From a bacterium (GTDB lineage: Bacteria > Arandabacterota > Arandabacteria > Arandabacterales > Arandabacteraceae): 64,000 bases of DNA. The DNA lies in assembly GCA_029933125.1 (NCBI GenBank), contig JAOZOU010000004.1:186001-250000 (forward strand). The letters run 5' to 3'. Shown one piece after another: positions 44,614 to 52,418 of the stretch (positions within the stretch are counted from its first letter, which is position 1; each line of letters starts with the position of its first letter). The notes below the pieces were generated by a model. The model was not told the origin of the DNA. It did not search any database and saw nothing but the letters and a program-made list of their open reading frames with translations. The position numbers were made by a program, and so were the translations under genes.

Positions 44614-44618
44614 GTACC

Positions 44619-46001
44619 ATGGATAACCGCCCTGATTTATTGGTAATTGGAGGAGGCGTTGGGGGCTACATCGCAGCCCTGAGGGCAGCTTCTTCTGGCA
44701 TGCGTGTGGCTCTCGTTGAGCGCGATCTCGTCGGTGGCACATGTCTCAACGTTGGATGCATTCCGACAAAAGCTCTCCTTGAGAGTGCAAGAATCCTGCG
44801 GCTGAGTCAGCGAGCGGGTGACTTTGGTATAGCTTTGGGCAAGCCAGCCTTTGATGTGTCAGAAGCTGTGGGACGCTCGAGAAGAATCGTGGAAACGCTA
44901 CGCAAGGGGGTTGAGAGTCTTCTCAGGGCTAGGAAGGTTGAGATTGTGCGTGGAAATGCCAGGCTTAGGGATAGCAGAAGGGTGGAGGTGGAGAGTGGGA
45001 CTACAACCAGTGAGATCGAAGCACATTATATTGTGATAGCCACAGGCTCATCCTGGATCAGCATTCCGGGCATCGAGCCAGATGGCATACGTGTGATAAC
45101 CAGTGACCATGCTCTTTTCCCTGATGAGATTCCCGCCTCGATGGTGATTGTTGGCGCTGGAGCCGTAGGATGTGAATTTGCTGAGATCTATTCAGCATTT
45201 GGGACCAAGGTCACCTTGATAGAGATGATGGGGAGTATTCTGCCTGGGGAAGATAAGGAACTTGCTCGCAGGCTTGAGACAGCCCTTAAGCGCAAAGGCA
45301 TAGAAGTGCTGACATCAACCAAGGTTAGGCGTATTGCCGGAAATTCCAGAGGCTTGGTTGTTGAAACAGAAAATGGGAGAGGTATCGAGGCAACGAAGGT
45401 GCTTCTGGCTGTTGGACGAAAATCCAATGTGGATGGGATTGGTCTTGAGGAGGCAGGTGTTGATTTCAGTGCTAAAGGGATAGCAGTGGATAGCACCATG
45501 AAGACAAACGTTGACGGCATTTTTGCAATCGGTGATGTTACGGGGCGATACATGCTAGCTCATGTTGCAATGAATCAGGCAATGGTTGCCATAGAAAATA
45601 TGCTCGGACGTCATTCATCTTTCAACTATGAGAGGGTTCCCCGTTGTGTTTATACAGAGCCGGAATACGCTGCTGTTGGCAAGACTGAGGAAATGGCTAG
45701 GCAGGAAGGAGCGAGTGTGGAAGTTAAGCGAGTTCGTCTGGGGCGGATCGGCAGGGCGCTTACACTGGGAGAGACCTTCGGGCTTGCAAAGATCGTGATA
45801 GACTCTGCCGAAAAAAGACTCTTAGGATTACAGATACTTGCGCCCCATGCTTCGGAGTTCATAACCGAGGCGACTCTTGCTCTGGGCAATGAACTTGGAC
45901 TGAGGGCGCTTGGAGAATCAATTCATCCTCATCCAACACTTTCGGAGATTGTCTGGGAGAGTGCACTTTTAGCCCTTGGAAAGGCGATACATGCTGATTG
46001 A
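44619..46001 (+). CDS. lpdA: Dihydrolipoyl dehydrogenase
   Basis: 460 aa flavoprotein reoxidising dihydrolipoyl groups (the L protein of glycine cleavage). FAD motif VIGGGVGGYIAALRAA at the N-terminus, redox disulfide in GGTCLNVGCIPTKAL, NAD-binding GAGAVGCEFAEIYSAFG, FAD-closing IFAIGDVTG and the catalytic His-Glu dyad in HPHPTLSE near the C-terminus. No 2-oxoacid dehydrogenase E1/E2 genes are visible and glycine cleavage is encoded 35 kb away, so GcvH is the obvious known partner. The HdrCB neighbours raise the chance of a different electron route. Confidence 0.95.
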   Translation: MDNRPDLLVIGGGVGGYIAALRAASSGMRVALVERDLVGGTCLNVGCIPTKALLESARILRLSQRAGDFGIALGKPAFDVSEAVGRSRRIVETLRKGVESLLRARKVEIVRGNARLRDSRRVEVESGTTTSEIEAHYIVIATGSSWISIPGIEPDGIRVITSDHALFPDEIPASMVIVGAGAVGCEFAEIYSAFGTKVTLIEMMGSILPGEDKELARRLETALKRKGIEVLTSTKVRRIAGNSRGLVVETENGRGIEATKVLLAVGRKSNVDGIGLEEAGVDFSAKGIAVDSTMKTNVDGIFAIGDVTGRYMLAHVAMNQAMVAIENMLGRHSSFNYERVPRCVYTEPEYAAVGKTEEMARQEGASVEVKRVRLGRIGRALTLGETFGLAKIVIDSAEKRLLGLQILAPHASEFITEATLALGNELGLRALGESIHPHPTLSEIVWESALLALGKAIHAD

Positions 46002-46063
46002 GATTGACTCAGTCAGAGGGAAAGTGGTAGAAGTGTCGAAAGTCACTGTGGGGTGTTGCAATC

Positions 46064-46675
46064 TTGGGTGAGATAAACAGGCTTTACAAGGCAGATCAAT
46101 CGAAGGTGATTGATGGGGTATGTGCTGGTTTTGCAGAGTTCATTGGTATTGATGCTTTCTGGGTGAGGGTGGGCTGGGCTCTGCTTACCCTGCTCGGTGG
46201 TATCGGGATAGTGGCTTATCTGCTTGCGATGTATCTTTTTCCCCGAAAGCAGAATGAGGGTAGCTCGTCTGTGAAAGCCGAAGGCCATCCAAGGATGGCA
46301 ATAGGTGGTGTCATTCTCCTCGCTGTCGGTGTGCTTATTCTCCTGAGGCTCTTTGGAATTGTTCACTATGATTTCTGGGCCGCATGGGATATTGCTTGGT
46401 CAATTCTCTGGCCACTTTCTCTCATAGGTGGTGGAGCAATTCTTTTGCTCTCATACTGGCGGCAGAGTCGAGAGGGTGATATGAAGCTCCAAAGGAGCCT
46501 AGATGACAAGAGGATATTGGGTGTCTGCGGGGCTCTTGGAAGGTTCTACAAAATCGATCCTAATGTTGTAAGATTCATTTTTGCTCTTGCGATAATTCTA
46601 TCGCGAGGCATCGCACTTATCGTCTATGTAACAATGGTAATTCTCATACCCCATGAGGCACGGGAAGCGAAGTGA
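46064..46675 (+). CDS. Membrane protein with two PspC domains
   Basis: 203 aa from TTG 46064 (GGGGTG upstream; no better start). PspC domain 1 about 4-62 (VIDGVCAGFAEFIGIDAFWV then VGWALLTLLGGIGIVAYLLA), a middle pair of hydrophobic helices like the LiaF-type DUF5668 region, and PspC domain 2 about 143-201 (RILGVCGALGRFYKIDPNVV). PspC proteins sense or buffer membrane stress; the double-domain form may mimic a PspC dimer. It ends 22 bases before a convergent gene. Confidence 0.85.
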   Translation: MGEINRLYKADQSKVIDGVCAGFAEFIGIDAFWVRVGWALLTLLGGIGIVAYLLAMYLFPRKQNEGSSSVKAEGHPRMAIGGVILLAVGVLILLRLFGIVHYDFWAAWDIAWSILWPLSLIGGGAILLLSYWRQSREGDMKLQRSLDDKRILGVCGALGRFYKIDPNVVRFIFALAIILSRGIALIVYVTMVILIPHEAREAK

Positions 46676-46697
46676 CTTGGGTTTACGCCAACCTCTC

Positions 46698-47210
46698 CTA
46701 GAAGCAGTTCTTGACTTTCAGTGCTGCTACGTACTCACTCTCGTTTAAGAGTTTCACATCGAGCCTCATCTGTGGGCGGATCCGCACGTGCTCAGTGCAT
46801 GGACTGAAAATCTTGGCTTTATGCGCTGCTGAGCTTTCCTTGAGTACCACATACTTTGGCAGAAGGTTATCCCTGGATGGGATGAACCAGACAACAACAG
46901 TCTCATCGGCTTCCATGTTTACGGGAAGACGCAGCTCGTAAGAGCCAGCTTCAGTGCTCGTTGTTGACTGTATAAGCCTACCATCTGCAAAGAGCTTAAC
47001 GATGACCCCGGGCAGAGGCTTTCCGGATGAATCAGTGACTTCACCGGCTATCATTTGCTCGGGAAATGGCAGGGGAGAACCTGTATCGATATTTCGAATG
47101 TCTTTCGACTGTGGCTTTTGCTCCCCTGGAGCGGTGGAAGGCTCAGCCGCATAAGCAGCCACACCGAAAATCAGTAAGCCCACGACAATTAGCATGAGAT
47201 ACTTTCCCAA
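46698..47210 (-). CDS. Small secreted protein with a carboxypeptidase-regulatory-like domain
   Basis: 170 aa, minus strand, TTG start at 47210 with AAGGAGGG 6 bases upstream. Signal peptide about 1-22 (LIVVGLLIFGVAAYAAE). The core (about 50-110: MIAGEVTDSSGKPLPGVIVK and STEAGSYELRL) is a CarboxypepD_reg-like beta-sandwich like the N-terminal domains of the two receptors here, but free-standing. Two cysteines lie in the C-terminal part (SPCTEH and the penultimate residue). Function unknown; probably periplasmic. It has its own promoter. Confidence 0.75.
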   Translation of the reverse strand: MGKYLMLIVVGLLIFGVAAYAAEPSTAPGEQKPQSKDIRNIDTGSPLPFPEQMIAGEVTDSSGKPLPGVIVKLFADGRLIQSTTSTEAGSYELRLPVNMEADETVVVWFIPSRDNLLPKYVVLKESSAAHKAKIFSPCTEHVRIRPQMRLDVKLLNESEYVAALKVKNCF

Positions 47211-47237
47211 GGTAATCCCTCCTTTCTTTTCAAGAGC

Positions 47238-47266
47238 AAAATACCAAAGACTCTAAGAAGTGTCAA
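47238..47266 (-). promoter_or_regulatory. Sigma70-type promoter for the minus-strand secreted gene
   Basis: On the minus strand TTGACA (47266-47261), a 17-base spacer and TATTTT (47243-47238), placing the start of transcription about 20 bases before the TTG at 47210. It is one side of a divergent promoter pair with the FmdB gene. Confidence 0.7.
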
Positions 47267-47275
47267 CTGCCATGC

Positions 47276-47304
47276 TTGCCTTTATGGGTGTCTATTGTTA
47301 TCTT
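47276..47304 (+). promoter_or_regulatory. Candidate promoter for the FmdB-type gene
   Basis: TTGCCT (47276-47281) and TATCTT (47299-47304) with a 17-base spacer, facing away from the minus-strand promoter whose -35 element ends 10 bases away. Confidence 0.5.
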
Positions 47305-47329
47305 TTGACACCACGAGGAGGTAACGGAA

Positions 47330-47566
47330 ATGCCAACCTATGATTATGAGTGCAGCGTTTGTGGTAAGAGAATTGCAGTTGAGCAGAGTATCAATGATAA
47401 GCCTCTCAAGAAGTGCCCTAGGTGCGGAGGGAAACTTGAAAAGCTCTTGCCTCAGACCGTCAATCTCATCTTCCGTGGTTCGGGCTTCTATGTAACCGAT
47501 TATAAGCACTCTGACAATTCACGAAAGCCAAAGACTGGTGATAAGGCTAAGGAGGAGGACAAATAG
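47330..47566 (+). CDS. FmdB-family zinc-ribbon protein
   Basis: 78 aa, with GAGGAGGTAACGG before ATG 47330. CxxC pairs in YDYECSVCGKRI and KKCPRCGGKLEKLL form one zinc ribbon, and the MPTYDYECxxCG start is the FmdB/YydB putative regulator signature. A charged Lys/Glu tail follows NLIFRGSGFYVTDY. Often found as a stand-alone small gene; role unproven. Converges on the minus-strand gene ending 7 bases later. Confidence 0.9.
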   Translation: MPTYDYECSVCGKRIAVEQSINDKPLKKCPRCGGKLEKLLPQTVNLIFRGSGFYVTDYKHSDNSRKPKTGDKAKEEDK

Positions 47567-47572
47567 AAGTCT

Positions 47573-48016
47573 TTACTTCGCCCAATATTTCTTGGCTATC
47601 TCAGCAAGGATACGCTCTATCTGCTGCTTCACCTTAGCTTCAGCGCTCGGCTCGAAAAATGCCTTTTCTACCCTGCCAAGGCTGTCCTTCTTGACATAGC
47701 GCAATGACTTTAAGGCTTCCATGGGGATGAGAATATCCTTTGAGACACGTACCTCAAGAGGTGTTCCATCACAGCGTGTCTTGGGATTGTTGTATGGATT
47801 CATTCCCATTGCCCAACCATGAGCAAGCATACCACAAAATGCGACCCGTAGCTTTTGCCAGTCTTTCTTGGTAACACTTTTGAGCTCGCTCGCTAGCTTG
47901 GCTACCACCCCATCAACAACAGCAGCAGCTCTACGTGCCGTGGATTCATCAAGTGATATCTTTGCAAGGTTGACAAACATGTGGCTTATTATCTTATGGG
48001 TATCCGACATCTTCAT
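47573..48016 (-). CDS. Hypothetical helical protein
   Basis: 147 aa on the minus strand, ATG 48016 (a second ATG six bases on is better spaced from GAGAGGTAG). No signal peptide or membrane segment. Mostly helical, with FCGMLAHGWAMGMNPYNN and TRCDGTPLEVRVSKDILIP in the centre and a charged C-terminal helix. I recognise no family. No other gene accounts for this strand or interval, and the frame is intact, so it is probably real. Confidence 0.55.
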   Translation of the reverse strand: MKMSDTHKIISHMFVNLAKISLDESTARRAAAVVDGVVAKLASELKSVTKKDWQKLRVAFCGMLAHGWAMGMNPYNNPKTRCDGTPLEVRVSKDILIPMEALKSLRYVKKDSLGRVEKAFFEPSAEAKVKQQIERILAEIAKKYWAK

Positions 48017-48092
48017 CTACCTCTCGAAGTCAAGTATGTCCTTTTCAAACACTTAATCGGCAAGATTAAGCAAGTCATTGAGCAAAATCACA

Positions 48093-48121
48093 TTGACACG
48101 GCCTATCCTTTGTTGAACAAT
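48093..48121 (+). promoter_or_regulatory. Weak candidate promoter before the 48179 gene
   Basis: TTGACA (48093-48098) matches the -35 seen at other gaps here, but the 17-base-spaced -10 (AACAAT) is poor. The rest of the 162-base divergent gap shows nothing else I can support. Confidence 0.3.
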
Positions 48122-48178
48122 ATGATGACAAGCGTTTGGCCTGTGTCAAGTAATTTACCATATTCACGGAGCAATTGA

Positions 48179-48829
48179 ATGGTGCAAAAAAGCATTTTCG
48201 TGGTCTTTCTCATCGGTGCGATATCGGTTTCTTACTGCCTTGCCAAGGAGGCGGTCCCGACGAATCTCGAGCTTGTTGAGATGGCAGCGAGACAGGCTGT
48301 TGACTCGATTACCATCGGCGGCGCAAGAATGTCTAATCCGCGGCTCTATGTGGAGATGCAGTCTGCTGGTGAAGCATCCTGGTTGCTTGATAATCTCTTG
48401 AAGGAAAAGCTTCTCAACCTGGGTTGGCAGGTTGTAAGCGGACAGGCTCAATCCGGAGCCAGAAGTGACACAACAAGCGAAGGTTACAAACTCAATGTTC
48501 AGGTTATCGAACTTGGACTTCATTACGGGAAAGTGTGGCGCCGCTACTTGCTTGCAGGCAAGATGGTTGAGCGTATCGCAAGAGTCGCTCTGTACTATGA
48601 GCTCATTGACGGAATGTCAGGTGAGGTTCTGGAAGCCTCCAATTCGAAGGCTGAGGTTAGGGATGTTGTTCCTGCGTCGCTTCTTGGAACCCTTGCTGAA
48701 ACAAAGTATGGTTTTGCCAAGCCTGAGCTTCAAAAGACAACCTGGGATCGCTATCTTGAAGGCGGGCTTGTACTTACTATAATAGGAGTGCTGGTCTATC
48801 TATTCTATTCGAACAAGACGGCTTCATAG
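48179..48829 (+). CDS. Hypothetical envelope protein with signal sequence and C-terminal membrane helix
   Basis: 216 aa, ATG 48179 with GGAGC upstream. Signal-like N-terminus (IFVVFLIGAISVSYCLAK) without a good lipobox. A mixed alpha/beta central part (VEMAARQAVDSITIGGARM; LNVQVIELGLHYGKVWRR) is followed by a single C-terminal membrane helix (GGLVLTIIGVLVYLFYSN). The central part loosely recalls CsgG/LpoB-like periplasmic domains but the similarity is not secure. It ends 19 bases before the BamD-like lipoprotein, suggesting a role in outer-membrane biogenesis. Confidence 0.6.
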   Translation: MVQKSIFVVFLIGAISVSYCLAKEAVPTNLELVEMAARQAVDSITIGGARMSNPRLYVEMQSAGEASWLLDNLLKEKLLNLGWQVVSGQAQSGARSDTTSEGYKLNVQVIELGLHYGKVWRRYLLAGKMVERIARVALYYELIDGMSGEVLEASNSKAEVRDVVPASLLGTLAETKYGFAKPELQKTTWDRYLEGGLVLTIIGVLVYLFYSNKTAS

Positions 48830-48848
48830 ATCTTCGATTGGAGCAGCA

Positions 48849-49601
48849 ATGCGTCAAAGTGTTCTGATTGTTGTCAGTCTTCTGCTCTCGCTAGGAGCCT
48901 GTGCTCGCCAGGTACGGGAAGCAATGTACCCGGAGGATCGCCTTGCCCTGGCTGAACGCCTGAGATCGGAGGGGAAGTGCCTCAAGGCAATTCCTGAGTA
49001 TGAAAAGCTCCTCTCTGAATTTCCTGCTCAGCAAATCGCCGAAAAAGCCCAGTTCAACCTCGCCCAATGTCATAAGGACCTTAAGGAGTATGATCTTGCT
49101 GTTTCAGGCTTTGAGGACTTCATTGACACCTATCCAACAAGTCCCCTCGTTGACGATGCAATGTACATGATTGCAATGTGTTACCTCGAGCAATCTCCTA
49201 TAGCCGAACGTGACCAGACGATGACACGCAAGGCACTTGATGAACTCAATCTCATTCTACGAGAGTATCCAGATACGGATCTCAAGGATAAGGTTGAAAA
49301 AGCGATTGCTAAGTGTCGCTCGAAGCTTGCGAAGAAGGAGTACCTTAACGGGAGACTTTACTTGGGGCTTGGTTACTATAAGTCAGCAATCATCTATTTT
49401 GATAGTGTTCTTCATGATTATCCGGATACACCGTGGGTAGGTCCTGCTTTGCTAGGCAAAGGTATGGCACTTGCTGCTCAGGGTAAGACTGATGAGGCAC
49501 GAGCTGTATTCGAGGAAATAATAGATCGCTTTCCCTCAACCCGTATTGCTGAGGATGCTTCAAGGCACCTTCATCAGCTCGGAGGTGAAAAAAAGATCTG
49601 A
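48849..49601 (+). CDS. BamD-like TPR lipoprotein (outer-membrane assembly)
   Basis: 250 aa. Lipoprotein signal with lipobox LGAC, acyl cysteine at residue 18. Then TPR pairs (AIPEYEKLLSEFPAQQIAEK; YDLAVSGFEDFIDTYPTSPL; SAIIYFDSVLHDYPDTPWVG), the BamD/YfiO pattern of a lipoprotein scaffold for the beta-barrel assembly machine. Last part has the conserved EEIIDRFPSTRIAEDASRHL. The stop TGA overlaps an apparent CTG start of nadD. bamA is not in the window. Confidence 0.8.
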   Translation: MRQSVLIVVSLLLSLGACARQVREAMYPEDRLALAERLRSEGKCLKAIPEYEKLLSEFPAQQIAEKAQFNLAQCHKDLKEYDLAVSGFEDFIDTYPTSPLVDDAMYMIAMCYLEQSPIAERDQTMTRKALDELNLILREYPDTDLKDKVEKAIAKCRSKLAKKEYLNGRLYLGLGYYKSAIIYFDSVLHDYPDTPWVGPALLGKGMALAAQGKTDEARAVFEEIIDRFPSTRIAEDASRHLHQLGGEKKI

Positions 49602-50212
49602 CAGGTGGCCTTCACAGGATAAGCAATCTTAAGCGGATTGGGATCTTCGGTGGAACCTTTGACCCTGTCCACCTCGGGCATCTTGTCTGCGCTGAACAAG
49701 TGAGAGAAAGTATTGGACTTGATGCTGTAGTTTTCATTCCCTGCGCCGTTCCTCCTCATAAGCCAGGTTATACCCCAGTAGCATCCTCGCACCGTCTGGC
49801 GATGCTTGAGCTTGCGCTTGAGGACAATCCTAGCTTTTTGCTTTCGGATATCGAGATACAACGTGGAGGTATCTCTTATACCGTCGATACCCTGACCCAG
49901 CTTCGCAGAGATCTTGGAAACGATCGCGAGATTTGGCTCATTCTTGGACTTGATTCTTATCTTGAAATGCCAAGCTGGAAGCAACCTGACAAGATTGTCT
50001 CTCAGTGCAATCTTGCTATTGCGCGCAGGCCTGGCTATGCCATTCCTTCCGCTGTGAGCTCTAAGGCTAAAGTCAGGTTTGTCGAGATAACAGGAATAGA
50101 GATTTCTTCAAGCGAGATCCGGAGCAGGATGGCACAGGGCAAGAGCATCAGATATCTTGTTCCTCATAAAGTCGAAGCCTATATTCAGAAGCATGGCATA
50201 TACAAGGGGTGA
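49598..50212 (+). CDS. nadD: Nicotinate-nucleotide adenylyltransferase, apparent CTG start
   Basis: Makes nicotinic acid adenine dinucleotide in NAD synthesis. The nucleotidyltransferase motif GIFGGTFDPVHLGHL, essential for activity, begins near 49640, before any ATG, GTG or TTG; GTG 49700 would cut this motif off. The open frame runs back to 49589. CTG 49598 lies 12 bases after GGAGG of GGAGGTGA (49581-49588) and overlaps the BamD stop as CTGA, mirroring the ATGA/GTGA overlaps used elsewhere here, giving 204 aa (normal for NadD). ATA 49619 or ATT 49637 are the other options. Late motif EITGIEISSSEIRSRMAQGK (ISSTxxR type) is intact. Confidence 0.85.
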   Translation: MTGGLHRISNLKRIGIFGGTFDPVHLGHLVCAEQVRESIGLDAVVFIPCAVPPHKPGYTPVASSHRLAMLELALEDNPSFLLSDIEIQRGGISYTVDTLTQLRRDLGNDREIWLILGLDSYLEMPSWKQPDKIVSQCNLAIARRPGYAIPSAVSSKAKVRFVEITGIEISSSEIRSRMAQGKSIRYLVPHKVEAYIQKHGIYKG

Positions 50213-50233
50213 TCACATACGACTATCTTCGAG

Positions 50234-50262
50234 TTGACGATTAACTTTGAATGTGCTAACTT
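50234..50262 (+). promoter_or_regulatory. Sigma70-type promoter for the 2-oxoacid:ferredoxin oxidoreductase operon
   Basis: TTGACG (50234-50239) and TAACTT (50257-50262) with a 17-base spacer, about 43 bases before the ferredoxin start. The leader carries GAGGGAGATG as the ribosome-binding site. Confidence 0.6.
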
Positions 50263-50305
50263 ACATAGGTTTGATACTTTACAACGTGATTGAGGGAGAT
50301 GAAAC

Positions 50306-50509
50306 ATGCCTGATGTAAAGGTGAATAAAGAGCGTTGCAAAGGTTGTGAGCTTTGTATAGTTTTCTGTCCCAAGCATTCGCTCGAGCTCTCAGCGAAGTT
50401 CAATTCAAAGGGCTACCATTACCCTGAATTTAGCCATCCTGACACATGTACGGGGTGCGCTATCTGCGGGCGAATGTGTCCAGAGGTTGCCCTGGAGATT
50501 TACAAATAG
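50306..50509 (+). CDS. korD: 2-oxoacid:ferredoxin oxidoreductase, ferredoxin-like delta subunit
   Basis: 67 aa with two 4Fe-4S motifs: CKGCELCIVFCP and CTGCAICGRMCP. It carries electrons from the TPP-bearing subunits to free ferredoxin. First in the delta-alpha-beta-gamma order used by 2-oxoglutarate (Kor) and branched-chain (Vor) enzymes. Gene name is by order and not by proven substrate. Confidence 0.9.
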   Translation: MPDVKVNKERCKGCELCIVFCPKHSLELSAKFNSKGYHYPEFSHPDTCTGCAICGRMCPEVALEIYK

Positions 50510-50525
50510 GAAAGGTAGGCGAGTA

Positions 50526-51623
50526 ATGGCTCAAGAGCGTTCACTCATGAAAGGAAATGAAGCAATCGGTGAAGCCGCTATTAGAGCTGGTTGCCGCTTC
50601 TATGCAGGTTATCCTATAACCCCTCAAAATGAGCTTACCGAGTATATGTCAAGGCGGATGCCTGAAGTGGGTGGCACCTTTATCCAATCTGAAAGTGAGT
50701 TGGCCGCTATCAATATGGTTTATGGTGCAGCCGCTGCCGGGGCGCGTGCCATGACTTCTTCTTCAGGTCCGGGCATAAGTCTCAAACAAGAAGGTATTTC
50801 CTACCTCTGCGGTGCTGAATTGCCATGTTTCTATGCCAACATAGTGAGGGGCGGGCCTGGGCTTGGCAATATCGCTCCAGCACAGTCCGATTATTTTCAG
50901 GCGACTAGGGGCGGTGGGCATGGAGACTATCGCGTGATAGTTCTTGGTCCCAGCACTGTTCAGGAGCTTGTTGACCTAACCATGCTTGGTTTTGAGCTGG
51001 CAGATCGCTACCGAAATCCAGCGATGATTCTAGGAGATGGTATCCTTGGTCAGATGATGGAACCTGTGGTGATGAGTGATGCCATCGAATATGATGCTTC
51101 CCCAAAGAAGGAGTGGGCTTTAGGTAGCTCCGAAGGTAGATCCAAGCATCTTATAACCTCGGTCAGACTGGCACCTGGAACACTTGAGAAGCACAACATG
51201 CACCTTCTTGAAAAATACCGCAAAGTAGAAGAAGATGAAGTACGCTACGAACTCTACGAAGTTGATGATGCTGATGTTGTGCTTGTTGCTTATGGCACTG
51301 CAGCACGGGTTGCTAAGGCGGCTGTTGCAATGTCGAGACAGAATGGTGGTATCAAGCTTGGTCTTGTAAGGCCCATAACCCTCTGGCCATTCCCAAAGAC
51401 TGTAATCTCCGACATTGCAAAGGATAAGCCTGACATATTGGTTGTTGAGATGAGTCTGGGACAAATGTATGAAGATGTTCTCCTGAGTGTCTGTGGCAAA
51501 GCCAAGGTTTCGCTGTTAGCCCATACTGGTGGTGGACTGCCTTCTGAGGCGGAAATAGTGGAAACAGCAAAGCGAGCGAAGTCTTCTAATGAAGCAATAG
51601 AGGTGTATCCATCGGTTGATTAG
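50526..51623 (+). CDS. korA: 2-oxoacid:ferredoxin oxidoreductase alpha subunit (KorA/VorB-like)
   Basis: 365 aa from ATG 50526 (AGGCGAG upstream); the frame opens at 50487 inside the delta gene. Pyrimidine-domain features: MKGNEAIGEAAIRAGCRFYA, YPITPQNELTEYMS, SESELAAINMVYGAAAAGAR and TSSSGPGISLKQEG. Members this close to VorB/KorA are hard to split by eye between 2-oxoglutarate and branched-chain oxoacid substrates. It ends where the beta frame begins. Confidence 0.93.
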   Translation: MAQERSLMKGNEAIGEAAIRAGCRFYAGYPITPQNELTEYMSRRMPEVGGTFIQSESELAAINMVYGAAAAGARAMTSSSGPGISLKQEGISYLCGAELPCFYANIVRGGPGLGNIAPAQSDYFQATRGGGHGDYRVIVLGPSTVQELVDLTMLGFELADRYRNPAMILGDGILGQMMEPVVMSDAIEYDASPKKEWALGSSEGRSKHLITSVRLAPGTLEKHNMHLLEKYRKVEEDEVRYELYEVDDADVVLVAYGTAARVAKAAVAMSRQNGGIKLGLVRPITLWPFPKTVISDIAKDKPDILVVEMSLGQMYEDVLLSVCGKAKVSLLAHTGGGLPSEAEIVETAKRAKSSNEAIEVYPSVD

Positions 51624-51640
51624 TGCTGGAGGTGAAAGTT

Positions 51641-52402
51641 TTGAAAAAGATTTTTGGAAAGCCTGAGAGCCTGAGCGACAAACAGTTTACCTACTGTCCA
51701 GGGTGTGGTCATAGCCTCATTCATAGACTTACAGCAGAGGTTATCGATGAGCTTGGGATCATGCCGAGATGCATAGGGGTTGCCTCAGTAGGTTGTTCTG
51801 TTTTCGCTGATGAGTATTTTAATTTTGACTTCATCCAGGCTGCCCACGGGAGGGCACCAGCTGTTGCAACCGGCATTAAGCGGGTAGCTCCCGAATGTGT
51901 TGTCTTTACCCATCAGGGGGACGGTGATCTCGCCTCGATAGGGACAGCCGAGATCATTCACAGTGCTAATCGTGGTGAGAAGATCACTGTAATTTTTGTT
52001 AACAATGCAATCTATGGGATGACAGGTGGGCAGATGGCTCCTACAACCCTTGTTGGCATGAAGACGACGACATCGCCTCTTGGGCGTAGACCTGAGACAG
52101 CTGGCTATCCCATAAGGGTATGCGAGTTGCTGAAAGGCTTTGATGGAGTAGCCTATCTTGAAAGAACTGCGGTAAATAACCCTGCAAACGTCATGAAGAC
52201 TAAGCGAGCTCTTAAGAGAGCTTTTGAAACCCAGCTCGAAGGATTGGGTTTTTCCCTTGTTGAGATTCTATCCCAGTGTCCAACTGGCTGGGGGATGCTT
52301 CCCAAGGATGCTGTAGAATGGGTCGATAAGAATATGAAGCCATACTTTGCTCTCGGTGTTTTCAAGGACATAAGGGCTGAGGAGCCTCAGCACGTAACAT
52401 GA
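51641..52402 (+). CDS. korB: 2-oxoacid:ferredoxin oxidoreductase beta subunit, TPP-binding
   Basis: 253 aa from TTG 51641, chosen because GGAGGTG (51628-51634) is 6 bases upstream; GTG 51623 is the earlier option. Iron-sulfur/TPP motifs: YCPGCGHSLIHRL at the start, GDGDLASIGTAEIIHSANRG (TPP diphosphate and magnesium) and VNNAIYGMTGGQMAPTT. It decarboxylates the oxoacid to an acyl-TPP intermediate that is then passed to CoA. Confidence 0.95.
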   Translation: MKKIFGKPESLSDKQFTYCPGCGHSLIHRLTAEVIDELGIMPRCIGVASVGCSVFADEYFNFDFIQAAHGRAPAVATGIKRVAPECVVFTHQGDGDLASIGTAEIIHSANRGEKITVIFVNNAIYGMTGGQMAPTTLVGMKTTTSPLGRRPETAGYPIRVCELLKGFDGVAYLERTAVNNPANVMKTKRALKRAFETQLEGLGFSLVEILSQCPTGWGMLPKDAVEWVDKNMKPYFALGVFKDIRAEEPQHVT

Positions 52403-52418
52403 AAGAGAGGGGGCTTCG

